Positions 33,600 through 44,482 of a stretch of 64,000 bases of DNA are shown piece after piece; within the stretch, counting starts at the first letter, position 1, and every line of letters begins with the position of its first letter. Source of the DNA: Metellina segmentata (Eukaryota > Arthropoda > Arachnida > Araneae > Tetragnathidae). The notes under the pieces were generated by a model. It was not told the origin of the DNA and did not search any database. It saw nothing but the letters and a program-made list of their open reading frames with translations. Location: the NCBI GenBank assembly GCA_947359465.1, contig OX375877.1, forward strand, positions 53,267,944 through 53,331,943, in the 5' to 3' direction. A program made the translations under genes and the position numbers.

Positions 33600-34249
33600 C
33601 TAGGGGGCCCGCCCCCTGCTCGCTAACGCTCGCCAACCCCCAGAGGATTGCTTCGCAATCCTAATTGGTTCGCTGCGCGAACCTATGCTCGCTTCGCTCG
33701 CATCAATGAAGACATGTGTCCTAGCAGAAGGAATTGTTAACAAAATATGATATTCCAAAAAAATATTTTTCAAATCTAAATTTTATGCTGTTTTTCAGAA
33801 AAGATATTTACAGTACCTCTGAAATCAGAATTCAAATGGAAACTTTGAGCAAATTTTGACTCGAAATGTGAGCGTTGATTTGGAAATTGAAAACCCAGCA
33901 TGTTGGTTGTGTGTACATTTACCCAGCACTCGAGCCACCCACGCTTTTTCATTGAGTTTGTTGCCGAAAGTTGTAGTGCAAGCGTCTTGTTGAACTATAA
34001 TTGTTGGCCCTGAAAAGGACCATTTTTTAAATGACCCTGAAAAGATCCTTCGGTTTCTTTGATTTCTATTATTTACTGCAACAGCTCGACTAAAATTCAT
34101 TTTTTTTCAATAAAATTTCATCCGATAACGTTATAAATTCAATTGAAGCGCGAGGCTTTGGGATAAACAAAGAATCGTACAATGTTGCCAAAACGCGAAA
34201 ACAAATAACGTCTTTTTTGCGTGCCACGTAAGAGAATTATATATATAGA
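33600..34249 (-). mobile_element. Helitron group H3, complete 650 bp, tail-to-tail with the previous one
   Basis: Same 5' start read from 34249 on the minus strand and the same hairpin-rich end, finishing CTAG at 33600 next to T. It is highly similar to 32933-33584, so the two make a long inverted repeat around a 15-bp spacer. Confidence 0.9.
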
Positions 34250-34912
34250 TTAACCATAATTCGGTAGTTTTGGAAAAACTGGAATGTATATTGAGTATTA
34301 CGATTACATGGATTGTTTTACCGGTACTGCTAAAAAAGTAATTATTTTTCCAAAAATTATTATTATTATTTTTTGGTAATTTCAGCTCTGATACTTCATT
34401 TATTTCGAATCTTGCTTTTGTTCTTTGCGTAAACCGATTTCCGAATATTTCGGACAGACGATACTTTTTAACGATCGTAAATGAAACTGAAACTCGTATT
34501 GGTTGATCGCATGCAGTAAAAGTTTTGTATTTCTTTCGCACTGAAATATATTGCGCATTTCTTAATTTTGGTGCTCTTTTAATTGTAAGTAATTGCATCT
34601 GTGAAAGTTCAAAAGATAAAAAGAGAATCACGAGAGAAAATTAATATCATGAAAACAACTTTTTATCCAACAATTTTTACTATGCTTTATTTAGGTGTTT
34701 TCTGTTTCAAATATTTATTATTTTCATTAATCCTATTTCCTTTTCTTCACACGGAACACCGCAACAAAGTATTCGACTTAAAGTAACAGGTAAATCAGAA
34801 TTAAGCAAATTTTAAGTGTAATTATTCTGTTGTTGAAAGAATAATGTTAAAAAAATCCGAACTAGAACTTTCCAACCATCAAAAAAAATTCTTCGTCGTA
34901 ATGACAGAAAGT

Positions 34913-35184
34913 CAGGGTGGATTATTTTACGAGTTGAAACTAACTATATTTAAACAACTTATTATATATGTTAAAAGTTTATTGGAAAACAATGGTTTTC
35001 TTTTAAAAAAAAAGCCCCCTCTACTCACCTAGGATAAGTAAAATGGCGGTTGAAATATAGCCTAGATTACACACGGGGTTCCAAAGAAGAAGCAAACCTA
35101 GTAGTTTTGCATAAAGTACAGATAGACAGACTCTAAATTTGCTTTAAATGTATAGATTTTGTATTTCTTATTTAAAAGTCTTTC
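34913..35184. other. No feature recognised
   Basis: Short spacer between the H4 Helitron and the SINE. Confidence 0.35.
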
Positions 35185-35375
35185 ACTGGGTGCGCTAGAG
35201 GATCATGATTTGAGATCATGCAAGTTCGATTTCTGTAACCAACCTGGGTTTATTTCGCACTTCTGTGAATGTAAAAATTTTCTTTGTGTGTATGTGTATA
35301 TCCATTTACTTGACAGAGAAATCATTTACTGCCCAAATCGTGTACTCTAGAGCCATACAAAACCAACCCACTTAA
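35185..35375 (+). repeat. tRNA-derived SINE, type C, diverged
   Basis: TGGGTGCGCTAGAGG, GCAAGTTCGATTTCTGT (B box), CTGGGTTTATTTCGCAC and a 3' part similar to 36661. Diverged copy. Confidence 0.5.
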
Positions 35376-35411
35376 TAAAACTGACCGAAAATAGGTAGGT
35401 TGGTAGGTAGT

Positions 35412-35662
35412 TAATTAACGTCACAATGGAAAAACAGAACGAATTGATGATAACGGTCCAGAATCAATCCCGAAGGGAAACATACGATGGCACCTGATAA
35501 CACCATGGTCTGATGATGAAGTCAACACCTGAGATGACGCTCCAGATTGACATTTAAGGCTACTAGAGATTTAATGTTCACCAGCTCCATGTACATGATA
35601 GTCTTTGGTTGGATCGAGTTTCAAACTTTCATCCCTCCGGTTGCTAATCAGACCATGGTTCC
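35412..35662 (-). repeat. tRNA-derived SINE, type A, diverged
   Basis: Minus strand: head with CCGGAGGGATGAAAG and GATCCAACCAAAG, body and tail recognisable (GGGATTGATTCTGGACCG). Confidence 0.65.
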
Positions 35663-35939
35663 TTAATTATAGACGGTAACAGCTCTTTCGTGACTATTTA
35701 CTTCCTTACCTCAATTTCTCATGATGTTTGGTTTGACGTCTACTACTACTCTTAGTTGTTACAAGTGTGGAAGAGTTTATTCTTCTGAGCTAAATGTAAA
35801 TGGTGCTAGTGTTTTAGTAGTCAAGCTTTCTTTAGATATTACGTGTTTGGGAGTATAATCAACGTATTCCGGTGTTTTCACATTTTCACAATAGGAAAAG
35901 TCTTTTATGTAGGTATTTAAATTTACGTCCTATAGAAGC
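35663..35939. other. No feature recognised
   Basis: Spacer between SINE fragments. Confidence 0.35.
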
Positions 35940-36058
35940 AACACAACGGTCTATTGACGACTGTACGGGTTCAATCTCCCAAGGGAAAGATCCGACGACA
36001 ACAATACGTATTTTTGAATTGACACGGTAGGATGACGATGAACAAGTCTGGAGAAAAA
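35940..36058 (-). repeat. SINE A/B 3' fragment
   Basis: Reverse complement of the A/B tail (GTTGTCGTCGGATCTTTCC, CCGTACAGTCGTCAATAG). Confidence 0.65.
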
Positions 36059-36107
36059 ATGTTGTTGAATCACATAGCATACGATGCTATCTCCCTCTGG
36101 TGTGATT

Positions 36108-36182
36108 GTATCTTTCCCTTGGGGGATTGATCCCGGACCGTCGTCAATAGCCCGTTTTGTTGCTCCAATACGACGTTAATCA
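36108..36182 (+). repeat. SINE A/B 3' fragment, inverted to the previous one
   Basis: TTCCCTTGGGGGATTGATCC then GGACCGTCGTCAATAGCCCG, ending near ACGACGTTAATCAG. Confidence 0.7.
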
Positions 36183-36660
36183 GAATCAGAATCTTCTAGC
36201 GTGAAACGCGAAATTTTGCTCAAAGCAATGTTATCTACAAGTTTGAATTTTTCGTATGGATCTGCTTAAGTGTCGCCTAAAATCTATAAAGGGATTAAGT
36301 TGAGCCATGTTGATACTTCCAAATCTTTTTTGAATTGAATAGTGTCGTATTGTGCGGTGTAATACGAGCCAAATTCCCTTTAGAAATAATGGGGCATTGG
36401 CAACAACAACGTAAGTAAGTTAGTACCAGAACAGCCACCGTTATTATTTCAAGTTTTAAAAAACGTATTCTATTTCAATGCTTTGCCTTTTATCTGCCGA
36501 ATGTCTTTGTTTTTGCAGTTCGTTGCGAAAACCAATAAGCTGAACCGAAACACTTTCGGACCCAACGAATTGATGCCTAGGGGATGATTTCTCTTTAAAG
36601 CAGTGTTTTGTTGCGTGTGGCCGTTAATGGCCCTCAAATGAAGAAATTTCATCTCCATTG
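36183..36660. other. No firm gene; possible small terminal exon 36519-36587
   Basis: A good plus-strand acceptor (TGTCTTTGTTTTTGCAG) is followed by 22 open codons (FVAKTNKLNRNTFGPNELMP) and TGA in locally GC-richer DNA. No upstream exon or protein family can be tied to it. Confidence 0.2.
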
Positions 36661-36862
36661 ACGGGGTCGTCGTTGCTCAGTGGGTATGACCACTACGCTA
36701 GCAACCTCCAAGTTGTAGGCGGCGCAGGTTCGATTCCTGTCAGGAGAATTCCTCCCTGGATATATTTCTCTTTTATGTGTCAGTTAAACTTTCATTGTGT
36801 GTGTATATTACTTGATATTACATGTCGGCCAAATACGGCCATTGCGCCGTAAAACCTCAAAA
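36661..36862 (+). repeat. tRNA-derived SINE, type C
   Basis: GGGTCGTCGTTGCTCAGTGG (A-box region), GGTTCGATTCCTGTCAGG (B box), and a 3' region with GGCCAAATACGGCC and GCGCCGTAAAACC. Confidence 0.8.
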
Positions 36863-37159
36863 CGAACCAAACAACTAGTGATGTGATATCGATAGCAAAA
36901 CATCGATGTTCAAAATTAAAACATCGATGTTGATAATACATCGCCCCAAAAACATCGATGTTTTTAAAATTCAGTGTACTTTTTTCTTCATTTCTTAAAA
37001 CTGGTTTAGCACCTAGTAATGCGACATCGGCTCCAATAAATCGATGTTTTTTTTATAAAAGATCAATGTTTTGAAAATATTGACATCTATGTCGCACCCC
37101 AACTTTTCAGACCCTTCACCCTTGGACACTTTGGTCAAAAAGTATGTTCAATTTGCTGA

Positions 37160-38762
37160 TCTATATAAATAAGAATGGAGTGTTTGTTTGTACATTCAAT
37201 ATTTTCGACCCATTTCAAGTTTTCTATCCGTTTTGGACCCTACTGATGCCGAATCCGCTTCTTTTACGTTTGGTGTCTGTCTGTCTGTCTGTCTGTATGT
37301 TGTGCCCTATACACGTCCACACGGTTTAATATATTTTCATGGAAATTTGCATACAGTGAGTACTTATCTTCATTTAGTGAGTGGCATTGGTTGCGAAAGT
37401 CTGTCTGTCCGTCTTTCTGTTCAATGTTCGATTTTGTGTTTGTGTGTTTGTGTAGACATCACATGAATTGTATTCCAGATATTTGATTGCAGTGTATTTG
37501 ATTTTATACATTATCTATTAGTTTAGTGAATGCAATATTAAACATTTCTTTATTGTTATATTTAGTTGAGTTTCATGCTAAAACACCTTAGAGTAAGTAT
37601 ACTTAAATCAACCATAATTTGGTAGTTTTGGAAAAATTGGAATGTCTATTGAATATTACGATTACTTCGATTGCTTTACCAGTACTGCTGAAAAAGTAAT
37701 TATTCTTTAAAAAGTTATTTTTTTTATGGAATTTCATCTCTGATACTTCATTTATTTCGAGTCTTATTTTTATTCTTTGCGCAATGAAAACGATTTCCGA
37801 ATATTTGGGACAGACGATATTTTTCAACGAAACGAGAATGAACAAGATCGCGCGAGCAGTTATATTTTTTCTGGTTCTTTCGCTCTGAATTAATTTCTCA
37901 TTTCTAAATTTTGTACACTTTTAGTTGTAAGTTGTGGCAACTGTGCGAGATCAAGAGATAAAATTGAATCACAATTTTTTGCGACAGCTTTTATTTTGTT
38001 TTATTTCGCTGTTTCCTGTTTTAAATATTTATTATTTTAATAAATGTGTTTTCCTTCTCATCACACGCAACAGCACCACAAAGTATTAGACTTAAAAATG
38101 TTAGGTAAGTCAGTATAAATTTTCAGTAAATTTTAAGTGTAGTTATGCCATTATTGAAAGAATAATGCCGTTATTCAAAGAATAATGCCGTTATTTAAAG
38201 AATAATGCCGTTATTTAAAGAATAATGCCGTTATTTAAAGAATAATAATGTTTAAAAATCTAAACTAGAACTTTTTCCAACATTAAAAAATTTGTTGTAA
38301 TAATGACAGGAGAAGATTGCAAAATTTCACAATGTCGCATACCGGAGGCAAGAGTGCCACCAGTAAAAAAATATTGTTTTGTTGACTATGAGTGCGAGAG
38401 CACTCGCCGTAAATCGTAATTTTAATTAATTGAGTTGAACATGAAAAGAACTTAAGAAAGGTAATTCCAAATCTCCCTCAAAATCGTCTTTTATAGTAGT
38501 AACCTTAGTATCACCTTTCGTCATTTTGTAGCTTTGTCATACAGCAATTGTGCAATGTATGTGAAATGTATTACATGAATGGATATGCATATATGCATGT
38601 GTAGGATTTGTGTCCAAAGTAAGTTGTAGAAAATATAAAGATGGCGAAAGGTGTTAAAATAAATTTTTATTCTACAAAAAACGTAAGTCATTATATATTT
38701 TGATTATCTCTTCAATCTAAAGTAAACCAATTCAAACCGAGTAAGGTCGGGTATTTTGCTAG
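37160..38762 (+). mobile_element. Helitron group H4, complete 1603 bp
   Basis: TCTATATAAATAAGAATGG after A, and AGGTCGGGTATTTTGCTAG before T. The uninterrupted MITE at 18382 shows the empty site (CTGA|TTAT). It contains a (GTCT)n patch near 37281 and a 20-bp tandem repeat. No protein of Helitron type. Confidence 0.88.
38145..38247. repeat. 20-bp tandem repeat, about five units
   Basis: Units AAGAATAATGCCGTTATTTA. It lies inside the H4 Helitron. The copy at 32517 has only one such unit (near 34830), so it expanded in this copy. Confidence 0.9.
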
Positions 38763-39059
38763 TTATAAATATAATGCTACTTGGTTATTTTTTAAATTTT
38801 TATAACGGTACTTTTTTCATTTAAAAATGAAACATCGACAACGTAAAAGCATCGACATGTATAAACATCTATGTTACAGAAACATCGACTCCAATACATC
38901 GATGTTAAAACATCGATGTTTTTAAAAAAAACATCCACATCCATGTCGCATCCCTACAACCAAGTATCACCGAGGAAGAAATCTAACCCAGAAGAACTCT
39001 AGTGAACAAGTTTCACAAATTCCTTTTGACCTCATGATAGATGTTAGAAAGAGGCTCTA

Positions 39060-39830
39060 TTGACCTTGAAACAAATTTTCATCCACCACACTTGGACATG
39101 GGTGCTGAAATCAACAGCAGTTGTATGGGTTGTATGCAAACATTCTACTAGCAGTCAAAATGACGTTTCATCAAACATTTCAGACTTCCAAAAGAGGCAT
39201 ATCGTCAACAGTTACGACAGCGTACACAAAATATCAAGACATCATTTTCGAAGTACAACAGCTGGCGAAAGGGACAAAGCTCACTGTTAGGTATTGAAGT
39301 ATACAGTGTCCCCAAATCACAAGACAACGGTGTCCCAGATAATCTTCGAGATGAACATCTATCTCCAGAACCTCGCATCAATCAAAATTACCTAACGGGA
39401 ACTGCATGCTGCGAACATTCAATTCAGAGCGGATATTCCAAGACCGTTGATGACACAGTGTAATGATTTGAAGCGACAATAGATTTGCCGAGAGTACAGA
39501 GACGGGACACAACAGTAGTGGGGACAGGTAATCTGTTTGGACGAATCTGATTTACATAATTTCAGACCACCGGGGGTGTCTGGAGAATGCCAGCAGAAGT
39601 CTTTCATGTTGATTGCTTTCTTTTTATTGTCAAGCATATAGGGGACTCTGAAATTAGGGGGGGGGGGGAATTTTGGCATGGTCTGATACCACTTGCATAT
39701 CTGAATGCGAGGATCAAAACAATGCACAATATTTCGTCATTTTAGACTATCAACTCCATCCTATGCTCCAGAGTGGCCCTGGAGAACGCTCTGTGCACAA
39801 AGACATAAATGTTTCTATTCATACTATTTT
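39060..39830 (+). pseudogene. Decayed Tc1-like transposase
   Basis: Pieces in order on the plus strand: an HTH-like SNISDFQKRHIVNSYDS; RELHAANIQFRADIPRP; ICREYRDGTQQ, stop, WGQVICLDESDLHNF, where the first catalytic Asp is in the DES motif; and near 39730 YFVILDYQLHPMLQ. These match the usual order of a Tc1 transposase (HTH, VRRELH..NI, W..VI.SDES, YL..LHP). Frameshifts and stops are frequent, no TIRs were recognised, and the DNARPH and DLSPIEH regions are not identifiable. It is an old fossil. Confidence 0.55.
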
Positions 39831-39844
39831 GTGTGTACGTAATA

Positions 39845-40080
39845 TAGTAGTATGAATAGTATATAATATGAAATATAATAGTATATAATATGAAATATAA
39901 TAGTATATAATATGAAATATAATAGTTTATAATATGAAACATAATAGTAAATAATATGAAATATAATAGTATATAATATGAAACATAATAGTATATAATA
40001 TGAAATATGATAGTATATATAGTATGAAATATAATAGTAAATATAATATGAAATATAATAGTATATATAATATGAAATAA
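39845..40080. repeat. AT-rich minisatellite, about 22-bp unit
   Basis: About eleven units of AGTATATAATATGAAATATA. A long tyrosine/isoleucine-rich frame on the minus strand (39824-40162) is only a translation of this repeat. Confidence 0.93.
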
Positions 40081-42689
40081 AAAAGTAGAATGAGCAATGA
40101 TAACCTTTTAGTGTACTCAGGATCATGTGACCCAAACTAGCAGTAACGTGACTATTAGACAATTTTCGTATGCCGGATGGAAACGAACATTCATCATCTG
40201 CTTAGTCCATGTGACGGGTGAGAACGCTCATCCATTGATTTGTCCGCGCGACCTAGTAGTATGTTTTGGCGATTTCATCATTTTTTCACCACTATAGAAT
40301 GGCACATTCACATATAGTTTATCTTGCCATTAAAATGTTATATCGACAAACGAGGTCAAAAGACAATTAGTCGACAAGTTGGTCACATATTTTGCAGCTG
40401 CTCGCGATAGCAATCATCAATTTACTTATATTTCACGTCTATGATCCAATTGTGGTCCAATGAGAAGGGTATGATGTGTATCATCTCGTGTCTGGACCTT
40501 TTCTCTCATATTAGCATAATTAGATTTTTGTGACATACTTTGGAGCTCAAGGTGCGTACTAAGTTTCTACGTCCAGTCAAAATTTCTGAACAAGAGACTT
40601 ATTACCTTTCTTAATTTTAATAAACTATTAATTTAATACCTTATTGGGGATTGAAAATTTTGTTCAATATCTGTATAAACACATTTAAGGGTGACTTACC
40701 AAAGTTACAAAATAGCAATATTTGAAAATGTAAAGCAAGCTAACGCCAAAACTACGAGTAGGGCTGGATTTTTTTTACAAAAGAATATTAAGATTCACAG
40801 AATGTCATCGAAAAGTTCGTTTTAAGGATTTCATTAACATCAAACACAAATTTAGAAACATAATGAATCGTCATTTTTGTATTTTACTATCCAAACCTAG
40901 TTTGGTATTCAAATCAAAACTTTTTTGGAACGATAAAATACTAGATTGTAACTAGGTGACAAATTCGTCGATATAGGTTTTATATTTTGGTGTAGATTTA
41001 GAAGCTTTTGAAACAAGTTTAGAAAAAATTTGTAACCAACTAATGTAAAAACCTCATAAACCCAAACAATTGGACTAAGAAGTTTTCAAAGTATAACGAC
41101 GAAATACTAAATCACTTCCAATTCTTATCTCTCCAATGTGTAAGCATTTTTCGTGAATTAATAGAAGGTAAAATTAAAAAGAATTAATTTTCCCTGTAAT
41201 TATTTTGTTTCATGAGTGAAATTACACATGTGAGATTAGTAGCGACCAGAAGTTACCATAAGTGAAGCCCTGTATTATCTGAATGTTTACACATATTAAG
41301 ATCTATTGAAGTAACCGTAAGAGGATGAGTTGGCTAAAAATTAAATAAATCGTCCAAAACCCAATTTCCCCATATTTTGAGTAGTGTACAATGTCAAGTA
41401 ATGACTAGATCAGAAAGAAAAGTTTGCATACTACTATCATCAAATTTTATGTGTGGGTGTGTTGTAAGTTAGATAAAATCGTAACCAAAACATTTTCGCA
41501 TGTCAAAAGATCAATCACTACTTTCACTTGAGAGTGTGTGTCCTCAAATTACTATCTCTTGTCCCCTTCAGTTTTATGAATTGACGTAATCTAAACTTTC
41601 ACTCATGTACGGGACTTTTATCAGATGGAAATTGCGTAAATGATTCTGATAATGCTGTAGAGGCGCAAGGTATTGACCTTCATGAAATCAAAATGATATT
41701 CAAATGTAGGCTGAATCAGTTGAAATGTGGGCTCTGACGAAATTATTTCTAGGTACTTATTACGTGTTCTAAGACCAAAACTACTTAGAGATTTCTTTGG
41801 TGGAAATGCTGAAATGTGAAATAAAATTACGACTCGTACTGCATCAAGCTTAGTGCCCAGTTTTTAAAGGGCAGCCAAAAACTATCGACAGTTAGATTAC
41901 AATTATTTATGTCAGAAAATCGTTATTAGATAACTTGCCACGCATGATGGAAACCAATTTAGAATAAATAATTTTAAATTTAAAATGGATCATTCTGATG
42001 CATTTTAGATTTAAAAAAATGTGTTTTAGCTTTGTTATTTAACATTATATAATACTTCATGTACTATATTAATTTTTAAGAGAAGGATTTAGTAGGTAAG
42101 CAATTAGTGATTTTCGAGGTGTTTTGGTATGATCATCGTTATACGGGAGAAAGCTAACTTTGAACTGCTCACACCTAAGCTATGAAATTTGTGGCAGGAA
42201 AACAGATTTACCATGACTGTCAGAACTGTCAAGTAGCAGCATGACTAGCCTTGACAGCGTTATTCATTATTTCGTGATGTTATGGAAATATGACCCGAGA
42301 CTTTGGGACCATTTCTTGAAATAAACTGTTTTAATTTTGTTCCCAGGATTAAAAAAAACTGTTTTTGTTTCGAATTTTGAAAAGAGAATCGAAATAAATT
42401 AACTGTGCCAAGATAATATTTAACCCCCCCCCCCCCCCAAAAAAAAAAAAAGAGTTTTGGAGAAGATTTAAATTTTTTGTGACCCCTTCAGAGATACATT
42501 TCTTTTCCAAAAATCATGCGAGACATATCTTTGGAATTATCCTATCTGGCACCTTAGGATTTGGATCATATACTTATAGAAAGGTACCAGAGGGTGTGTA
42601 TTGTACTTTTAAAAAAAATTATGATTGATTTAGGATAATTTATACACACCCACACATATGTTTGACAATTTTTTTCATTTATAAAATAA
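40081..42689. other. 2.6 kb of AT-rich DNA with no gene recognised
   Basis: No transposon termini, SINE or coding region could be identified. At 42424-42452 there is a run of about 15 C followed by about 11 A. Confidence 0.4.
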
Positions 42690-42931
42690 ATACAACATAC
42701 ATATAAACTCCGAAGTTACGCTATATGTGGGACCGACAAATTTGACTCGAATGCCGAATTCGCGTAAGTCGGGGTGCAGCTTCCATTGATCGTAGAACCG
42801 TAATCGTCTATGTAGTTTTCGCGCGAAACGCGTCCAATGCGTATCGCACCAAGAAAAAAAAATTAAAATAGCGGACGGAAGTGATGCCAAATAAAAAACC
42901 AGTGTTACTCCGGGTTCGCGTAAGTCGGGGT
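42690..42931 (-). mobile_element. Pogo/Tigger-like terminal fragment
   Basis: The minus strand starts ACCCCGACTTACGCGAACCC and repeats ACCCCGACTTACGCGAATTC about 145 bp further in. 'CCCCGACTTACGCG' is typical of Tigger-type ends. No transposase or opposite end seen. The outer edge coincides with an H2 Helitron start. Confidence 0.4.
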
Positions 42932-42932
42932 A

Positions 42933-43984
42933 TCTATACTGTTATAAAAGGATGTGTTTATCTGTGTTCTCTCCTCCAGTATGCCGTGTCCTGACGAATC
43001 TATGACATTTACAATAATGAAGTTTGTCACACCAATAGTCCACATTTTATGCAATTTTCTACAGCGCCCGAAATTTAAAATTTAATCTAGAACATTTTAA
43101 AATTAATTACTTGGCATTAAAAATTATTATTATTTTCCTTAGAATGGCAACAGTATAAAGAGATTCTAAATTTGTTTTTTTCCATTTCATTTTCTGAGCA
43201 ACGATTTCAGCGGACGAACTAAACAAATAAACAGTTTAACTGGAGTTATGTATTTCTTTTTTCTATCTCCTTGAACGTTAAAGATAGAGTAAAAATTTCA
43301 ACGGATTTGATACCTGCGAAAAATTTTTCATTAGATCAATACCTAATATGATTTTTTTTAAATAAATAATTTTTAAATTGTAACTTTTATATTTTTTCAT
43401 AATCGAGAGATCGCAGATTCATTTCCTGCGCTTAAACGATTCGAGCGAAGGGAAGCAAAACAAATAAAACTTTTTTTGGCTGCCATTGTTAAGTTGCCTT
43501 TGAAGATAGATAGAAAATTTCAACGAATTTGAAATCTGCGGAAAATTTTACACCACATCACTTTACATTTGATGTTCTTTAAATAAATAATTTTTCAATT
43601 GCAACTTTTTTATTTTTTCAATACGAATATGGTCGCATTAGACAATGACGTCACGACTATTACGTTCTTTGGAATCTTCTTCGCGATTGTTTTTGGTAGG
43701 TATTTAATTAACGTCGCACAGGACTAACACAATGATCTATTGCAATCTTCTTTGGAATTGCGTAGCAATCACCGGGGGTTGGCGATCGTTATTGTTTTTT
43801 CTTTTGAAATTTGGCACACATATAGTACAAAGTTTTTGTAAATTTTGTATCCAGTCCGAATTTTCATACTTAATCTAGAACATTAAAAATTAATTTGTTA
43901 GGTTTTATTTTCTCCCTTGAACCAACGTCTTCGAACTTTTTGGAACTGTCACGGGCAATGCCATGGTGATTACGCAGTGGCTAG
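42933..43984 (+). mobile_element. Helitron group H2, 1052 bp
   Basis: TCTATACTGTTATAAAAGGA after A. Interior AACGGATTTGATACCTGCG and similar blocks, then a GGAATTGC-GTA-GCAATCACC hairpin, and terminal hairpin ...ATTAC-GCA-GTGGCTAG (43966-43984) before T. It includes a SINE 3' fragment at 43694. Confidence 0.75.
43694..43752 (-). repeat. SINE 3' fragment inside an H2 Helitron
   Basis: GGTAGGTATTTAATTAACGT then GACTAACACAATGATCTATT is the reverse complement of the A/B SINE tail. Confidence 0.6.
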
Positions 43985-44480
43985 TGACTGTATATTATTT
44001 CCGATTCCAAACAGCTGCCAAACATATTCAATCTTCGATCAAGCTATGAAAAAGCTTCAAAATCAATACTTTAAATACATCAAATTAAATACCGACACAA
44101 AAACGCTTTAAAAACTGGTAACTTCTATGGTCATTATGGCAACACGAGTGCTAATTAAAACTAAACCTACGGCTTAAGGCTTTAAAAATGTAAAGGTTTC
44201 TGTTTTTTATTCTATCAACGTGTTCTCTGCTTCGAGTACCGCTTTCAGTACTCTGACAACTAGTTTTCAGGAATAAGTGATAAATTATTTTGCATATTTT
44301 CAACTTTCTCAGAAAGTATTTTGTATATTTACGTAAAAATGTTTTTTTTTTTTTATTGATTATCTATTTTGTCTAGTTTTAGTGCTTTGGAAATCGTTTG
44401 TTCCGAAATGTAAGTACATAAAATTAATAACGAGCTATTTTTTAAATAAATTGTTTTGTAGGTTTTGATGTAATATATTA
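43985..44480. other. No feature recognised
   Basis: AT-rich spacer between the H2 Helitron and the mariner element. Confidence 0.4.
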
Positions 44481-44482
44481 TA

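Larger units (their letters stand above)
32517..34912 (+). mobile_element. Helitron group H4, interrupted by two H3 Helitrons
   Basis: Starts TCTATATAAATAAGAATGG after A. It is co-linear with the complete H4 at 37160 to 32932, continues after the two insertions at 34250 (TTAACCATAATTCGGTAG), and loses similarity near 34912, so its own 3' end is missing. No Rep/helicase ORF, and the long minus frame 34131-34631 only spans insertion junctions. Confidence 0.8.
36876..38956 (+). mobile_element. hAT-type dimeric MITE, split by an H4 Helitron
   Basis: Ends TAGTGATGTGATATCGAT and inverted TAGGGATGCGACATGGA. Flanks CAAACAAC and CAACCAAG are a decayed 8-bp TSD (6/8). AACATCGATGTT palindromes on both sides. 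Without the inserted 37160-38762 it would be about 480 bp and co-linear with 18382-18958. Confidence 0.8.

Noticed and set aside
33481..33720. Single long TIR transposon made by the 1.3-kb palindrome
   Set aside because: Each half has complete Helitron ends, and the 15-bp spacer is host sequence matching the empty site, so it is two insertions.
34131..34631. 166-codon minus-strand open frame
   Set aside because: Crosses the junction between an inserted H3 Helitron and the H4 Helitron, so it is a chance frame across unrelated elements.
38145..38247. CRISPR-like array of 20-bp repeats
   Set aside because: Units are head-to-tail without unique spacers, in a eukaryotic transposon; simple tandem repeat.
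39824..40162. 112-codon Tyr/Ile-rich frame
   Set aside because: Translation of the AT minisatellite; low-complexity artefact.
40081..42420. Coding exons in the 2.3-kb featureless stretch
   Set aside because: Looked at both strands; no frame with motif, no convincing acceptor/donor pair and no composition change.
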